From: JAUVKA01 sp964465145
Lineage (GTDB): Bacteria > Bacteroidota > Bacteroidia > Bacteroidales > UBA12481
Reading direction: 5' to 3'
DNA length: 47,026 nucleotides
Assembly: GCA_964465145.1 (NCBI GenBank)
Contig: CAYXJR010000029.1
Location: forward strand, 1-47,026
In this document: positions 8,038-16,722 of the stretch, in pieces
Layout: every line of letters begins with the position of its first letter
How positions within the stretch are numbered: the stretch's first letter is position 1
The notes under the pieces: generated by a model
Told to the model about the DNA's origin: nothing
Databases searched by the model: none
The model's input: only the letters and a program-made list of their open reading frames with translations
Program-made: the position numbers and the translations under genes

Positions 8038-9261
8038 ATGACAAAAATCAAGGTGATAAACCCCGTGGTTGAGATAGATGGGGATGAGATGACCAGAATA
8101 ATCTGGAAGATGATTAAGGAGGAATTGATTCTTCCTTATGTTGATTTGGATATTAAATATTTTGATCTTAGCATTGAAAACCGAGATAAAACAAATGATC
8201 AGGTAACAGTTGATGCCGGCTATGCAATTTTGAAGTATGGCGTAGGGATCAAGTGTGCAACAATTACACCGGATGAGGCACGTGTTGAGGAATTCGGCTT
8301 GAAACAAATGTGGAAATCACCCAACGGAACAATAAGAAATATTATTGGAGGTACAGTTTTTCGTGAACCTATATTAATCAACAATATCCCTCGACTGGTA
8401 CCCGGATGGGAAAAGCCTATCTGCATTGGCAGGCATGCTTTTGGAGACCAATATAAAGCAACCGATTTCCTGGTTAAGGGAAAGGGTAAACTGACTATAA
8501 CTTTTACACCCGAAGAAGGGAAACCAGAATCTTATCATGTTTATGATTTTGAAGGAGACGGCGTGTCCATGGCGATGTACAATACTGATGAATCTATTCG
8601 TGGATTTGCCCATTCCTGTTTTAACATGGCGATTAGTAAAAAGTGGCCTCTTTATCTTTCAACGAAGAATACTATTCTGAAAAAATACGACGGCCGCTTT
8701 AAAGATATCTTCGAGGAGATTTATGAATCAGATTACAAAGAAAAGTTCGAAAAAATTGGTATATTATACGAGCATCGCTTAATTGATGATATGGTTGCAG
8801 CAGTATTAAAATGGAGTGGAGGATACGTCTGGGCACTAAAAAACTATGATGGAGATGTTCAATCTGATATAGTTGCACAGGGATTCGGATCCCTCGGATT
8901 GATGAGTTCAGTTCTGGTTACAGCTGATGGGCAAACAATGGAGGCTGAAGCTGCCCATGGAACTGTCACACGGCATTACCGTCAGTATCAGAAAGGTAAT
9001 CCTACATCAACCAATCCGATTGCATCAATCTTTGCATGGACCCGTGGTCTGGCATTCAGAGGAAAGAAGGACAATCTGCCTAAATTAATTGAGTTTGCTG
9101 AAAGCCTTGAAAAAACATGTATTGAAACCGTTGAGAGCGGAAAAATGACAAAGGATCTGGCACTGGTTATTCATGGTGCAGATTTAAAAGAGGAGCATTA
9201 CCTAACGACGGAGGAGTTTTTTACAGCTTTACGTAATAACTTTTCCAAAAAGATGAACTAA
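8038..9261 (+). CDS. icd: Isocitrate dehydrogenase [NADP+], eukaryotic-type
   Basis: Oxidative decarboxylation of isocitrate to 2-oxoglutarate. The 407 residues match the homodimeric eukaryotic/mitochondrial-type NADP-IDH subfamily. Motifs include the N-terminal VVEIDGDEMTRIIW, the isocitrate site SPNGTIRNIIGGTVFREPI, IGRHAFGDQYKATD, KWPLYLSTKNTILKKYDGRFKDIF, the metal-binding IDDMVAAVLKWSGGYVWALKNYDGDVQSD, and the cofactor region EAAHGTVTRHYRQYQKG. NADP preference is inferred from subfamily. It is 17 bases upstream of citrate synthase, so the two are almost certainly co-transcribed. Confidence 0.95.
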   Translation: MTKIKVINPVVEIDGDEMTRIIWKMIKEELILPYVDLDIKYFDLSIENRDKTNDQVTVDAGYAILKYGVGIKCATITPDEARVEEFGLKQMWKSPNGTIRNIIGGTVFREPILINNIPRLVPGWEKPICIGRHAFGDQYKATDFLVKGKGKLTITFTPEEGKPESYHVYDFEGDGVSMAMYNTDESIRGFAHSCFNMAISKKWPLYLSTKNTILKKYDGRFKDIFEEIYESDYKEKFEKIGILYEHRLIDDMVAAVLKWSGGYVWALKNYDGDVQSDIVAQGFGSLGLMSSVLVTADGQTMEAEAAHGTVTRHYRQYQKGNPTSTNPIASIFAWTRGLAFRGKKDNLPKLIEFAESLEKTCIETVESGKMTKDLALVIHGADLKEEHYLTTEEFFTALRNNFSKKMN

Positions 9262-9278
9262 TATAAAAACCTAATCAA

Positions 9279-10601
9279 ATGAATGCTATCAAACAAAAAT
9301 TTTATGACAATGCTGTTAAAAAAGCTGCAGTAATTAGTCAATTGAAAAAGGATCACAGCGATGTGGTTGTCTCCGAAGTTACTATTGGTCACGTTTTGAC
9401 TGGAATGAAGGGGATAATTAGCCTCCTTACAAGCACTTCCAAATTAGATCCGGAAGAAGGTATTCGCTTCAGGGGCTATTCAATCCCGGATCTTCAAAAG
9501 CTACTCCCAAAGGCACAGCCTGGTGGTGAACCTCTTCCTGAGGGGCTGTTTTACCTGATGTTGGTTGGGGAACTTCCAACGGATGAGAACGTAAAAGAGA
9601 TACAGGATGAGTGGAAAAAAAGAGCAGAAATCCCGAAGTATGTTTTTGCTGCTTTAGATGCCCTTCCACGGGAAACGCATCCTATGAACCAGTTTGTAAC
9701 GGCAATTGTTGCAATGGCCGACAGTTCCAAGTTCTTTAAGGCCTATAATGAAGGAATTAATAAAAAGGACTACTGGGACCCTACTTATGAAGAAGTAATG
9801 GACCTTATCGCCAAGTTGCCAAAAATTGCTGCCTATGTTTATCGTAGGTCCTATTTCAATGGCGATCAAATTGAGTCAGATCCAAGTCTTGATTGGGCTG
9901 CTAACCTGGCACACATGATGGGTTTTGATAACGATGAGGTTAAGCGCTTATTTCGCTTGTACCTTACTATTCATGCCGACCATGAGGGAGGGAATGTAAG
10001 TGCCCATACCACCCACCTGGTTGGTTCTACACTGAGTTCACCTCATCAGGCTTATGCAGCTGGTATGCTTGGCCTGGCAGGTCCGCTTCACGGACTAGCT
10101 AACCAGGAAGTTATCAAATGGATCCTTGCTTTGAGAGAAGAATTGGGTACTGAGCGCCCAAGCAAGGAACAAATTGCAGAATATGTTAAGAAAACTTTGA
10201 ATGAAGGTCGCGTCGTGCCCGGGTATGGTCATGCCGTACTGAGAAAAACTGACCCTCGTTATGATGCACAACGGGAATTTGCATTAAGATTCATGCCGGA
10301 TGATTCTGTCTTTCAGGTAGTGAGTAATATTTATGAGGTTGTGCCTCCTATCCTCTCTTCCATCGCCAAGATCAAAAACCCCTGGCCAAATGTTGATGCC
10401 CATTCCGGAGCATTGTTACTGCATTATGGAATTGACCAATATGAATTCTATACAGTCCTCTTCTCTGTATCAAGGGCGCTTGGAGTTTTGTCCCAGCTCG
10501 TTTGGGATAGAGTTTACGGTTTTGCAATTGAGCGGCCAAAATCACAGAATGAACTCTGGTTACTTGAAAAAGCCGGATTGAAGACTGATGTTGAATTTTA
10601 A
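9279..10601 (+). CDS. gltA: Citrate synthase, eukaryotic/type I-like
   Basis: Condenses oxaloacetate and acetyl-CoA to citrate. At 440 residues with an N-terminal helical extension it resembles mitochondrial citrate synthase more than the hexameric E. coli-type enzyme. The catalytic triad is in place: H271 (GPLHG), H318 (GYGHAVLR) and D373 (NVDAHSG), at nearly the same numbering as the pig heart enzyme (H274, H320, D375). The substrate arginine block RKTDPRYDAQREF follows the second His. It lies between icd and mdh. Enzymes of this general type are known in some anaerobes, and in a few deep-branching thermophiles citrate synthase runs in the cleavage direction; direction here cannot be told from sequence. 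Confidence 0.95.
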   Translation: MNAIKQKFYDNAVKKAAVISQLKKDHSDVVVSEVTIGHVLTGMKGIISLLTSTSKLDPEEGIRFRGYSIPDLQKLLPKAQPGGEPLPEGLFYLMLVGELPTDENVKEIQDEWKKRAEIPKYVFAALDALPRETHPMNQFVTAIVAMADSSKFFKAYNEGINKKDYWDPTYEEVMDLIAKLPKIAAYVYRRSYFNGDQIESDPSLDWAANLAHMMGFDNDEVKRLFRLYLTIHADHEGGNVSAHTTHLVGSTLSSPHQAYAAGMLGLAGPLHGLANQEVIKWILALREELGTERPSKEQIAEYVKKTLNEGRVVPGYGHAVLRKTDPRYDAQREFALRFMPDDSVFQVVSNIYEVVPPILSSIAKIKNPWPNVDAHSGALLLHYGIDQYEFYTVLFSVSRALGVLSQLVWDRVYGFAIERPKSQNELWLLEKAGLKTDVEF

Positions 10602-10633
10602 TTATATCTTAATTAACCAAAAAGTTTTTACTC

Positions 10634-11575
10634 ATGGATAAAAAAATAACTGTAATTGGTGCTGGTAATGTTGGGGCTACAGTTCTTCAGGCCCTGGCAA
10701 TTAAAGACCTTGTAAATGAGATTGTTGTGGTTGATGTTGCGGACGGTGTTGCCCAGGGAAAAGCCTTGGATATTTGGCAAACATCCTCAATTTTTAATTT
10801 CAATTCCAGAACTGTAGGTGTTACAAATGACTATGAGAAGACTGCCGGGTCATCTGTAATTATTGTTACTGCAGGCATTCCGAGGAAGCCGGGTATGTCG
10901 CGCGACGACCTGATCAAAACTAATGCCAGCATTGTTAAAGAGGTTACTGAAAAAGCCGTTAAATACTCGCCGGATGCTATCCTACTTGTAGTTTCAAACC
11001 CACTGGATGTGATGACTTATGCAGCAAAACTGGCCTCTAAAAAGCATCCTAACCAGGTTTTTGGTATGGCAGGAGTACTTGATGTTGGGCGATATAAAGC
11101 ATTCTTAGCCAATGAATTGAACGTATCTCCTTTGGATATCCAGGCTTTGCTGCTGGGAGGGCATGGAGACACAATGGTACCACTTAAGAGGTATACTACC
11201 GTTGGAGGAATCCCTGTAACTGATTTGATTGACGATGATGTCCTTGATAAGATTATTCAGAGAACAATGAAGGGTGGCGGAGAAATTGTTAATCTTCTGG
11301 GCACCTCGGCCTGGTACGCCCCAGGAGCTTCAGTTGCTCTGATGGTGGAATCAATTCTTCGTGATCAACGCAGAGTATTCCCGGTATGTGCATATCTCGA
11401 CGGACAATATGGGATGAAGGATATTTGTATGGGTGTTCCTGTTATTATGGGCCGAAACGGTATTGAGAAAATCATCGAGTTGAATCTTAATGATGAAGAA
11501 CGGGAATTACTAGAGAACAGTGCAAAAGCCGTCAAAAATGTCATGAATGTCCTCGATGACTTGAAATTGTTTTAA
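10634..11575 (+). CDS. mdh: Malate dehydrogenase (LDH-like MDH)
   Basis: NAD-dependent malate/oxaloacetate interconversion, 313 residues. The Rossmann loop is GAGNVGATV with an acidic residue at the end of beta-2 (VVVDVADG). The mobile-loop segment IPRKPGMSRDDL carries the substrate arginines of MDH rather than the Gln of LDH. VSNPLDVMTY precedes the catalytic Asp/His pair, with H177 in GGHGDTMV. It follows citrate synthase by 32 bases, and a strong hairpin terminator sits 22 bases after its stop, so it closes the TCA cluster. Confidence 0.95.
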   Translation: MDKKITVIGAGNVGATVLQALAIKDLVNEIVVVDVADGVAQGKALDIWQTSSIFNFNSRTVGVTNDYEKTAGSSVIIVTAGIPRKPGMSRDDLIKTNASIVKEVTEKAVKYSPDAILLVVSNPLDVMTYAAKLASKKHPNQVFGMAGVLDVGRYKAFLANELNVSPLDIQALLLGGHGDTMVPLKRYTTVGGIPVTDLIDDDVLDKIIQRTMKGGGEIVNLLGTSAWYAPGASVALMVESILRDQRRVFPVCAYLDGQYGMKDICMGVPVIMGRNGIEKIIELNLNDEERELLENSAKAVKNVMNVLDDLKLF

Positions 11576-11597
11576 AACACTAAATTTTTCGCTGAGT

Positions 11598-11627
11598 AAA
11601 AAAGGGCTTTTAAGGAAGCCCTTTTTT
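11598..11627 (+). terminator. Rho-independent terminator after mdh
   Basis: A 12-base perfect stem (AAAAAAGGGCTT paired with AAGCCCTTTTTT), a six-base TTAAGG loop and a run of T form a textbook intrinsic terminator 22 bases past the mdh stop. It ends the TCA cluster before the next gene at 11672. Confidence 0.92.
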
Positions 11628-11671
11628 CGTTATTAATACCTTTATTGTATTGAAAAGACAACTCTTCTGTA

Positions 11672-14602
11672 ATGCAAAAAAAACTTGGAATATTAAAGGA
11701 ACAATTATCTGGCGAATTATTCTGGGATACTATTCATAGGACAATTTATTCTACCGATGCTTCCGTTTATAAAGAGGAACCACTGGCAGTTTCTTTTCCT
11801 AATACGGCGGACGACCTGCAAAAGCTAATTCATTTTGCAAGGGAAAATGGAACATCCTTAATCCCCAGAACTGCTGGCACATCGCTGGCGGGACAGGTTG
11901 TCGGTAAAGGGATTATCGTTGATTTTTCACGACACATGAACAAAATACTTGAACTCAATACTGCCGAAAAGTGGATTTGGGTTGAGCCGGGTGTTGTGTT
12001 GGATGAACTAAACCAATATTTACAGGAATATGGCTTGTTTTTTGGTCCTGAAACATCCACAGGTAATAGGTGTATGATTGGAGGAATGCTGGGCAACAAT
12101 GCCTGTGGTTTACACTCTTTAGTACATGGAAGCACAAGAGACCATACTCTCGTCGTTGACTGCCTCTTATCCGACGGCAGCCTTGCAGCATTTCATAAGC
12201 TTGATAAGGATGAATACGAGATAAAACTTAATGGCCAGGGATTGGAAGGAGAGATTTATAGGGAGCTTCATGCCATTCTAAACAAGCCGGAAAATCAAAA
12301 ATCAATAAGGGAAGAATATCCCGATCCTGAAATTCCACGCAGGAACACTGGATATGCATTGGATCTTCTACTTAACTTGAATCCTTTTAATCCTTCAGGG
12401 GAAGCATTCAATTTATCTAAATTACTGGCAGGATCTGAAGGAACCCTTACACTCTCAACACGTATTAAGCTTAATCTTATACCCTTACCACCAAAAGGAA
12501 AAGCACTGATCTGTGCTCATTTTGCGAGTGTGGAGGAAAGTCTGTTGGCAAATTTAAAGGCTCTTGAAAATAATCCAACGGCTGTTGAGTTAATGGATTC
12601 TGCAATATTAGAATGTGCCCGTTCAAATAAATCCCAGTCGGAAAACAGCTTTTTTGTTGTAGGTGAACCACGGTCTATTCTGATAATTGAGCAGTTGGCT
12701 GACAATCCAGAGCTACTTGAACAGAAGATTAATCAAACTATTAGCTCTATTAAGGAAGCTGGTTATGGATATGCCTTCCCTGTGGTTTACGGAGATGATT
12801 GCACTAAAGTATGGAATTTGAGAAAAGCCGGTCTGGGTCTGCTGGCCAATATTCCCGGAGATGCCAAATCTGTTTCAGTTATAGAGGATACTGCAGTGCC
12901 AGTAGCGAAACTGCCTGAGTATATCGCAGAGGTAGTTGAAGTTTTTAAACGCATGAATATGGAATGTGTTTATCATGCTCACGTTGGCACCGGAGAATTA
13001 CATATGCGTCCCTTGTTGAATTTGAAAGATTCAGTTGACATTGGAAAATTCAGGCAAATTGCCACTGAAATAGTCTCATTAGTAAAGAAATACCGGGGAT
13101 CATTGAGTGGTGAGCATGGAGATGGCCGCCTTCGGGCACCCTTTATCCCCTATTTACTTGGCGATCATAACTACAATTTAATCAAGCAAGTCAAGCGGGT
13201 TTTTGATCCTGAGGATATTTTCAATCCAGGAAAGATCGTTGATGCCCCTCCCATGGATGAGTTTCTACGCTACGAACCAGGACAAACAACTCCTGATATC
13301 GATACGGTGTATGATTTTAGCAAGGACCTGGGCATACTACGATCAATTGAAAAATGTAATGGCTCGGGTGACTGCCGGAAATCTCACTTAATGGAAGGGG
13401 CTATGTGTCCTTCTTACCAGGCTACACGGGATGAGCGAAATACCACCAGGGCCCGGGCAAATATTCTACGGGAGTTTCTTGGCAAACCAGGTGGTGAAAA
13501 TCAATTTGATCATCCTGAGATTTATGATATTCTTGATCTTTGCCTCTCATGTAAGGCCTGTAAACGCGAGTGTCCTTCCACAGTGGACATGGCCAAGCTT
13601 AAAGGTGAATTTTTTCAGCATTGGTATGATACACATGGTGTTCCTCTGCGAACAAGGCTAATAGCTAATATTACAACGCTAAATAAGTTTGGAAGCCTAT
13701 GGCCAGCCCTGACCAATACTCTACTAAATAATCGTGGTTTCTCAGAGCTGTTCAAACGGTTTTTAGGATTTGCGCAGGGGCGCAGTTTGCCATTAATTTC
13801 TAAAACCACAGTCAATAAATGGGCAGATAATAACCTTGTTCGTATAAATCCTTCTGAAAAAGAAGCGAAGGCTGATGTTTGTTTATTCCTGGATGAATTC
13901 ACCAATTATAATGATGCTGGAATCGGTATTACTGCTATCAAACTACTTATTGCTTTAGGATATCGTGTTATACTCCCCCCCCGTTTCCTTTCAGCCCGAT
14001 CATATATTTCCAAAGGATTGCTTCGGAAGGCTCGGAAAATTGCCGAAATGAATGTTCAATTACTTCATGAATTAGTGGATGAATCTTTACCATTGATCGG
14101 GATCGAGCCATCAGCCATTCTTGGGTTCCGTGATGAATACCCTGAACTGGTATCAGATGAGCTTAAACAGGATGCTATCAAGCTATCGAAACATACTTTG
14201 ATGATCGACGAATTCCTTGCAAATGCTATGAAGGCCGGGGAGATTGATGAGGGATTATTTACTGAAAAGTCTCAGCATATACGATTGCACGGACACTGTC
14301 AACAGAAGGCCATAGCGTCCACAGAATCAACACGCTATATTCTTGGTTTCCCTGAAAACTATACTGTTGATGAGATCCCTTCAGGATGTTGTGGGATGGC
14401 TGGGTCTTTTGGATATGAAAAAGAACATTATGAGCTTTCCATGAAAGTTGGAGAGTTGGTGCTATTTCCTGAAATCCGCCAAACTCCTGAGGAGACACTC
14501 ATCTGCGCTCCTGGCAGGAGCTGCAGACATCAGATTAAGGACGGGACCGGGCGGAAATCCTATCATCCGGTTGAAATATTGTACGAGGCTTTTAAAAGGT
14601 GA
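11672..14602 (+). CDS. FAD/4Fe-4S oxidoreductase, D-lactate/glycolate dehydrogenase type
   Basis: A 976-residue single-chain fusion of a GlcD/Dld-like flavoprotein with a GlcF-like iron-sulfur half. The FAD domain covers roughly residues 30-220 (PRTAGTSLAGQ, TSTGNRCMIGGMLGNNACG); the FAD-oxidase C-terminal domain follows, with HAHVGTGELHMRP and SGEHGDGRLRAP. A ferredoxin-like region has C562, C568 and C579 and then a clear Cx2Cx2Cx3C set at C624/C627/C630/C634. A heterodisulfide-reductase-like Cys-rich domain ends the protein (C906-C907 in SGCCGMAGSFGYEKEHYE). Likely role is oxidising D-lactate, glycolate or another 2-hydroxyacid with electrons passed through Fe-S centres. In the first cluster region the middle Cys seen in some relatives is a Ser. 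It is separated from mdh by a terminator, so it is probably an independent transcript. Confidence 0.88.
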   Translation: MQKKLGILKEQLSGELFWDTIHRTIYSTDASVYKEEPLAVSFPNTADDLQKLIHFARENGTSLIPRTAGTSLAGQVVGKGIIVDFSRHMNKILELNTAEKWIWVEPGVVLDELNQYLQEYGLFFGPETSTGNRCMIGGMLGNNACGLHSLVHGSTRDHTLVVDCLLSDGSLAAFHKLDKDEYEIKLNGQGLEGEIYRELHAILNKPENQKSIREEYPDPEIPRRNTGYALDLLLNLNPFNPSGEAFNLSKLLAGSEGTLTLSTRIKLNLIPLPPKGKALICAHFASVEESLLANLKALENNPTAVELMDSAILECARSNKSQSENSFFVVGEPRSILIIEQLADNPELLEQKINQTISSIKEAGYGYAFPVVYGDDCTKVWNLRKAGLGLLANIPGDAKSVSVIEDTAVPVAKLPEYIAEVVEVFKRMNMECVYHAHVGTGELHMRPLLNLKDSVDIGKFRQIATEIVSLVKKYRGSLSGEHGDGRLRAPFIPYLLGDHNYNLIKQVKRVFDPEDIFNPGKIVDAPPMDEFLRYEPGQTTPDIDTVYDFSKDLGILRSIEKCNGSGDCRKSHLMEGAMCPSYQATRDERNTTRARANILREFLGKPGGENQFDHPEIYDILDLCLSCKACKRECPSTVDMAKLKGEFFQHWYDTHGVPLRTRLIANITTLNKFGSLWPALTNTLLNNRGFSELFKRFLGFAQGRSLPLISKTTVNKWADNNLVRINPSEKEAKADVCLFLDEFTNYNDAGIGITAIKLLIALGYRVILPPRFLSARSYISKGLLRKARKIAEMNVQLLHELVDESLPLIGIEPSAILGFRDEYPELVSDELKQDAIKLSKHTLMIDEFLANAMKAGEIDEGLFTEKSQHIRLHGHCQQKAIASTESTRYILGFPENYTVDEIPSGCCGMAGSFGYEKEHYELSMKVGELVLFPEIRQTPEETLICAPGRSCRHQIKDGTGRKSYHPVEILYEAFKR

Positions 14603-14636
14603 TTCAGGTTAATTCCCACTCGCTTGCGCTCGCTCG

Positions 14637-15422
14637 TCAATTCAGGGGATTCAGGGTAAAGTTGTCAGCATCGAGGTGGGCAGGAAAGCGTTCTTTGAAT
14701 TCCAACTGATCCAACAGATTTATTTTTCGTGTAAAATGTCCTTCGGTGTCACAGCCAATAGATTCAATAGTTCTCCCTTTATAGTCTATTAACATTGAGT
14801 TACCGCAATGGTCAAGGCCTGTGCCATCCACTCCCACCCTGTTCAAACCAACCACATAACACTGATTTTCAATAGCTCTTGCAGCTAACAGAGTGTTCCA
14901 AACATTCTTTCGTGAAGCTGGCCAGTTTGCAACATTAATTAAAAGATCATAGTCGTTATTGTTCCTTGACCACACAGGGAAACGAATGTCATAACAGATT
15001 TGGGGCAGTATCCTCCAGCCCTTGTATCCAATAACTACCCTTTCACGCCCTGTAGTGAAATTCCTGTGCTCATCTCCCATGCGGAAAAGGTGCCTCTTGT
15101 CGTATTGCCCTATGATCCCTTCAGGTGTTACAAATAATAAGCGGTTATAATAATTCGATTCTTCAACAATTATAAGACTGCCGCACACAGCTGTTGAATA
15201 TTTTGAAGCCATTTCTTTCATCCAGTAAACCCCGGGCCCATCAACATCTTCAGCATTGGATTCAACATTCATTGTAAAACCAGTGGTAAACAATTCGGGA
15301 AGAATAACTAGGTCAGTTGGCGGCAATTCATCCAGGATCTTTTTAAATCTCCTAAGATTGGCCTTTGGGTCTTCCCAGCGCAGGTCGGCCTGTATCAGGC
15401 TAATGGTTATAGGGATTGACAT
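14637..15422 (-). CDS. Nitrilase-superfamily omega-amidase (YafV/Nit2-like)
   Basis: A 261-residue C-N hydrolase with the Glu-Lys-Cys triad at E43 (LPELFTTGF), K109 (YDKRHLF) and C143 (QICYDIRFP). Closest named role is omega-amidase: hydrolysis of 2-oxoglutaramate or 2-oxosuccinamate to the 2-oxoacid and ammonia, that is repair or salvage of transaminated Gln/Asn. This would feed 2-oxoglutarate and oxaloacetate into the adjacent TCA pathway, though adjacency is only suggestive because the gene converges on the oxidoreductase rather than sharing an operon. Other substrates within the superfamily cannot be excluded. Confidence 0.85.
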   Translation of the reverse strand: MSIPITISLIQADLRWEDPKANLRRFKKILDELPPTDLVILPELFTTGFTMNVESNAEDVDGPGVYWMKEMASKYSTAVCGSLIIVEESNYYNRLLFVTPEGIIGQYDKRHLFRMGDEHRNFTTGRERVVIGYKGWRILPQICYDIRFPVWSRNNNDYDLLINVANWPASRKNVWNTLLAARAIENQCYVVGLNRVGVDGTGLDHCGNSMLIDYKGRTIESIGCDTEGHFTRKINLLDQLEFKERFPAHLDADNFTLNPLN

Positions 15423-15511
15423 CTATAAGTATTAAATCATAAAAAATATTTATTCAAATTTACCAGTATAAAAAGAATTATTCGAATTAAAGATTGTGAA
15501 TTTTTGTTTTT

Positions 15512-15560
15512 TACCACGTAGTAGTCACAAAGGATCTCGCTAAGGCACACTAAGGATTTT
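15512..15560. repeat. Low-complexity intergenic string with CTAAGG repeats
   Basis: The 221-base gap between the divergent nitrilase and PmoA-like genes holds an imperfect run around CACAAAGGA, CGCTAAGGC and ACACTAAGGA. Similar decayed strings are common between genes in this phylum. No hairpin or clear promoter was recognised in the rest of the gap. Confidence 0.35.
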
Positions 15561-15643
15561 AGAATCAAGCGAAAATTAGAGCTCTTCGTAAAGGTCATTA
15601 ATCATATTCTGGCTAATATTGCATAAAACCGAACTTTGTTAAA

Positions 15644-16555
15644 ATGAAAAAGCTAGCTATTTTATTTGTTTCGATATTATATTTGGGCATTGCCTTACCA
15701 GGTGCTGCGCAGACCACCGTCAGCGCTGTAAAGGTTGGCTCACGAATCGATGTGTCGATCAATAACAATTTTTTCACTCAGTATATTTTCTCTGATGATG
15801 AAAAATACCCTTTATTCTTTCCGGTAAACGGGCCTTCCGGCTTTAGTGTCACATCTATGCGAAACAGCCTGTATCCTCATCATAGTTCTCTTTTCTTTGG
15901 ATGCGACAGGGTGAATGGGGGGAATTACTGGCAGGAAGGCCTTGAGAGAGGGCAGATCAAGACACTCAGGGCTGAGATTGTTGAATCAGGTGGAGATAAG
16001 GTTGTTATTGAAAACGAATGTATATGGATCCGTCCGGGAGCATTGTCCCCTATTCGGGATGTTCGGACAATAACTATTAGCTCTCCATCTCCAGATGTGT
16101 ATCAGATTGATTTTGATGTGACCCTGGAGATGCTGATGGATGTGAAGATTGAAAAGACTAACCATTCCTTCTTCAGCGGCAGGATGGCGCCTGATCTTTC
16201 AGTAACCGGCGGCGGCCACATGGTAAATGCTGAAGGAGGTGCCGGTGAAAAGGGGGATAATGGAACATTTGGAAAAAGATCCCCCTGGATGGACTGCTAC
16301 GGAACAAGGAATGGCAAGGTAGAGGGAATGGCAATAATGCAACATCCTGAAAATAAATGGTATCCTTCACCATGGTTTACCCGCGATTATGGATTCTTCT
16401 CACCTACTCCAATGTACTGGCCTGAAGATGAGAAAGCCGGCACTACTTTCAAGAAAGGTGATACCTTAAAACTACGTTATAGGGTATTGGTTCATGGTGG
16501 AAATACTGAACAAGCGGGGATAAAAGAAGCCTTTAAGGACTACAGAGATAATTAA
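15644..16555 (+). CDS. Secreted PmoA-like family protein (DUF6807-type)
   Basis: 303 residues with a clean signal peptide (MKK, hydrophobic core, cut near GAAQ-TT). The body matches the so-called methane oxygenase PmoA-like family of Bacteroidota and Planctomycetes: a beta-rich fold with PLFFPVNGPSG, NSLYPHHSSLFFGCDRVNGGNYW, a mid-protein ECIWIRPG segment, and the C-terminal WMDCYGT ... HPENKWYPSPWFTRDYGFFSP block. Despite the name there is no evidence of methane oxidation; members usually lie in carbohydrate-utilisation loci and their activity is unknown to me. The stop codon TAA at 16553-16555 is the first base of a heptamer repeat array. Confidence 0.8.
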   Translation: MKKLAILFVSILYLGIALPGAAQTTVSAVKVGSRIDVSINNNFFTQYIFSDDEKYPLFFPVNGPSGFSVTSMRNSLYPHHSSLFFGCDRVNGGNYWQEGLERGQIKTLRAEIVESGGDKVVIENECIWIRPGALSPIRDVRTITISSPSPDVYQIDFDVTLEMLMDVKIEKTNHSFFSGRMAPDLSVTGGGHMVNAEGGAGEKGDNGTFGKRSPWMDCYGTRNGKVEGMAIMQHPENKWYPSPWFTRDYGFFSPTPMYWPEDEKAGTTFKKGDTLKLRYRVLVHGGNTEQAGIKEAFKDYRDN

Positions 16556-16626
16556 GATACAAGATACAAGACGAAAGATACAGCCTTCGGAAGAACCAAG
16601 ATCAAAGATTCAAGACTCAAGTAAGG
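16555..16626. repeat. Heptamer tandem array, unit AGATACA
   Basis: Starts on the last base of the preceding stop codon. Four units (AGATACA, AGATACA, AGACGAA, AGATACA) run in register to 16582. After a 9-base break AGAACCA, AGATCAA, AGATTCA and AGACTCA continue from 16592 in a new phase. The 7-base period is plain; the unit sequence differs from the other arrays of this window. Confidence 0.8.
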
Positions 16627-16661
16627 TACAAAATATAGGCCATACGGGTTAAAGATATATT

Positions 16662-16686
16662 CCCTGTTACCTGGTCCCTGTTCCCC
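16662..16686. repeat. Short heptamer array, unit CCCTGTT
   Basis: Three units CCCTGTT-ACCTGGT-CCCTGTT followed by CCCC, in the leader of the next gene. Same 7-base period as the array 40 bases upstream but an unrelated unit. Confidence 0.55.
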
Positions 16687-16696
16687 AATATTTCCC

Positions 16697-16704
16697 TACT
16701 TTTG
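16697..16704 (+). promoter_or_regulatory. Candidate -7 box TACTTTTG
   Basis: An exact TAnnTTTG match lies 18 bases before the ATG at 16723, giving a leader of about 10 bases. No convincing TTG/TTTG -33 element is seen 18-20 bases upstream; that position is taken by the CCCTGTT repeat. It argues that the in-frame TTG at 16702 is promoter sequence and not the start codon. Confidence 0.4.
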
Positions 16705-16722
16705 ATCTCAAAGCCCTATACC

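Noticed and set aside
16702..16722. TTG start codon for the large lipoprotein
   Set aside because: The TTG is the end of a TACTTTTG -7 box, and starting at the ATG at 16723 gives a clean lipoprotein signal.
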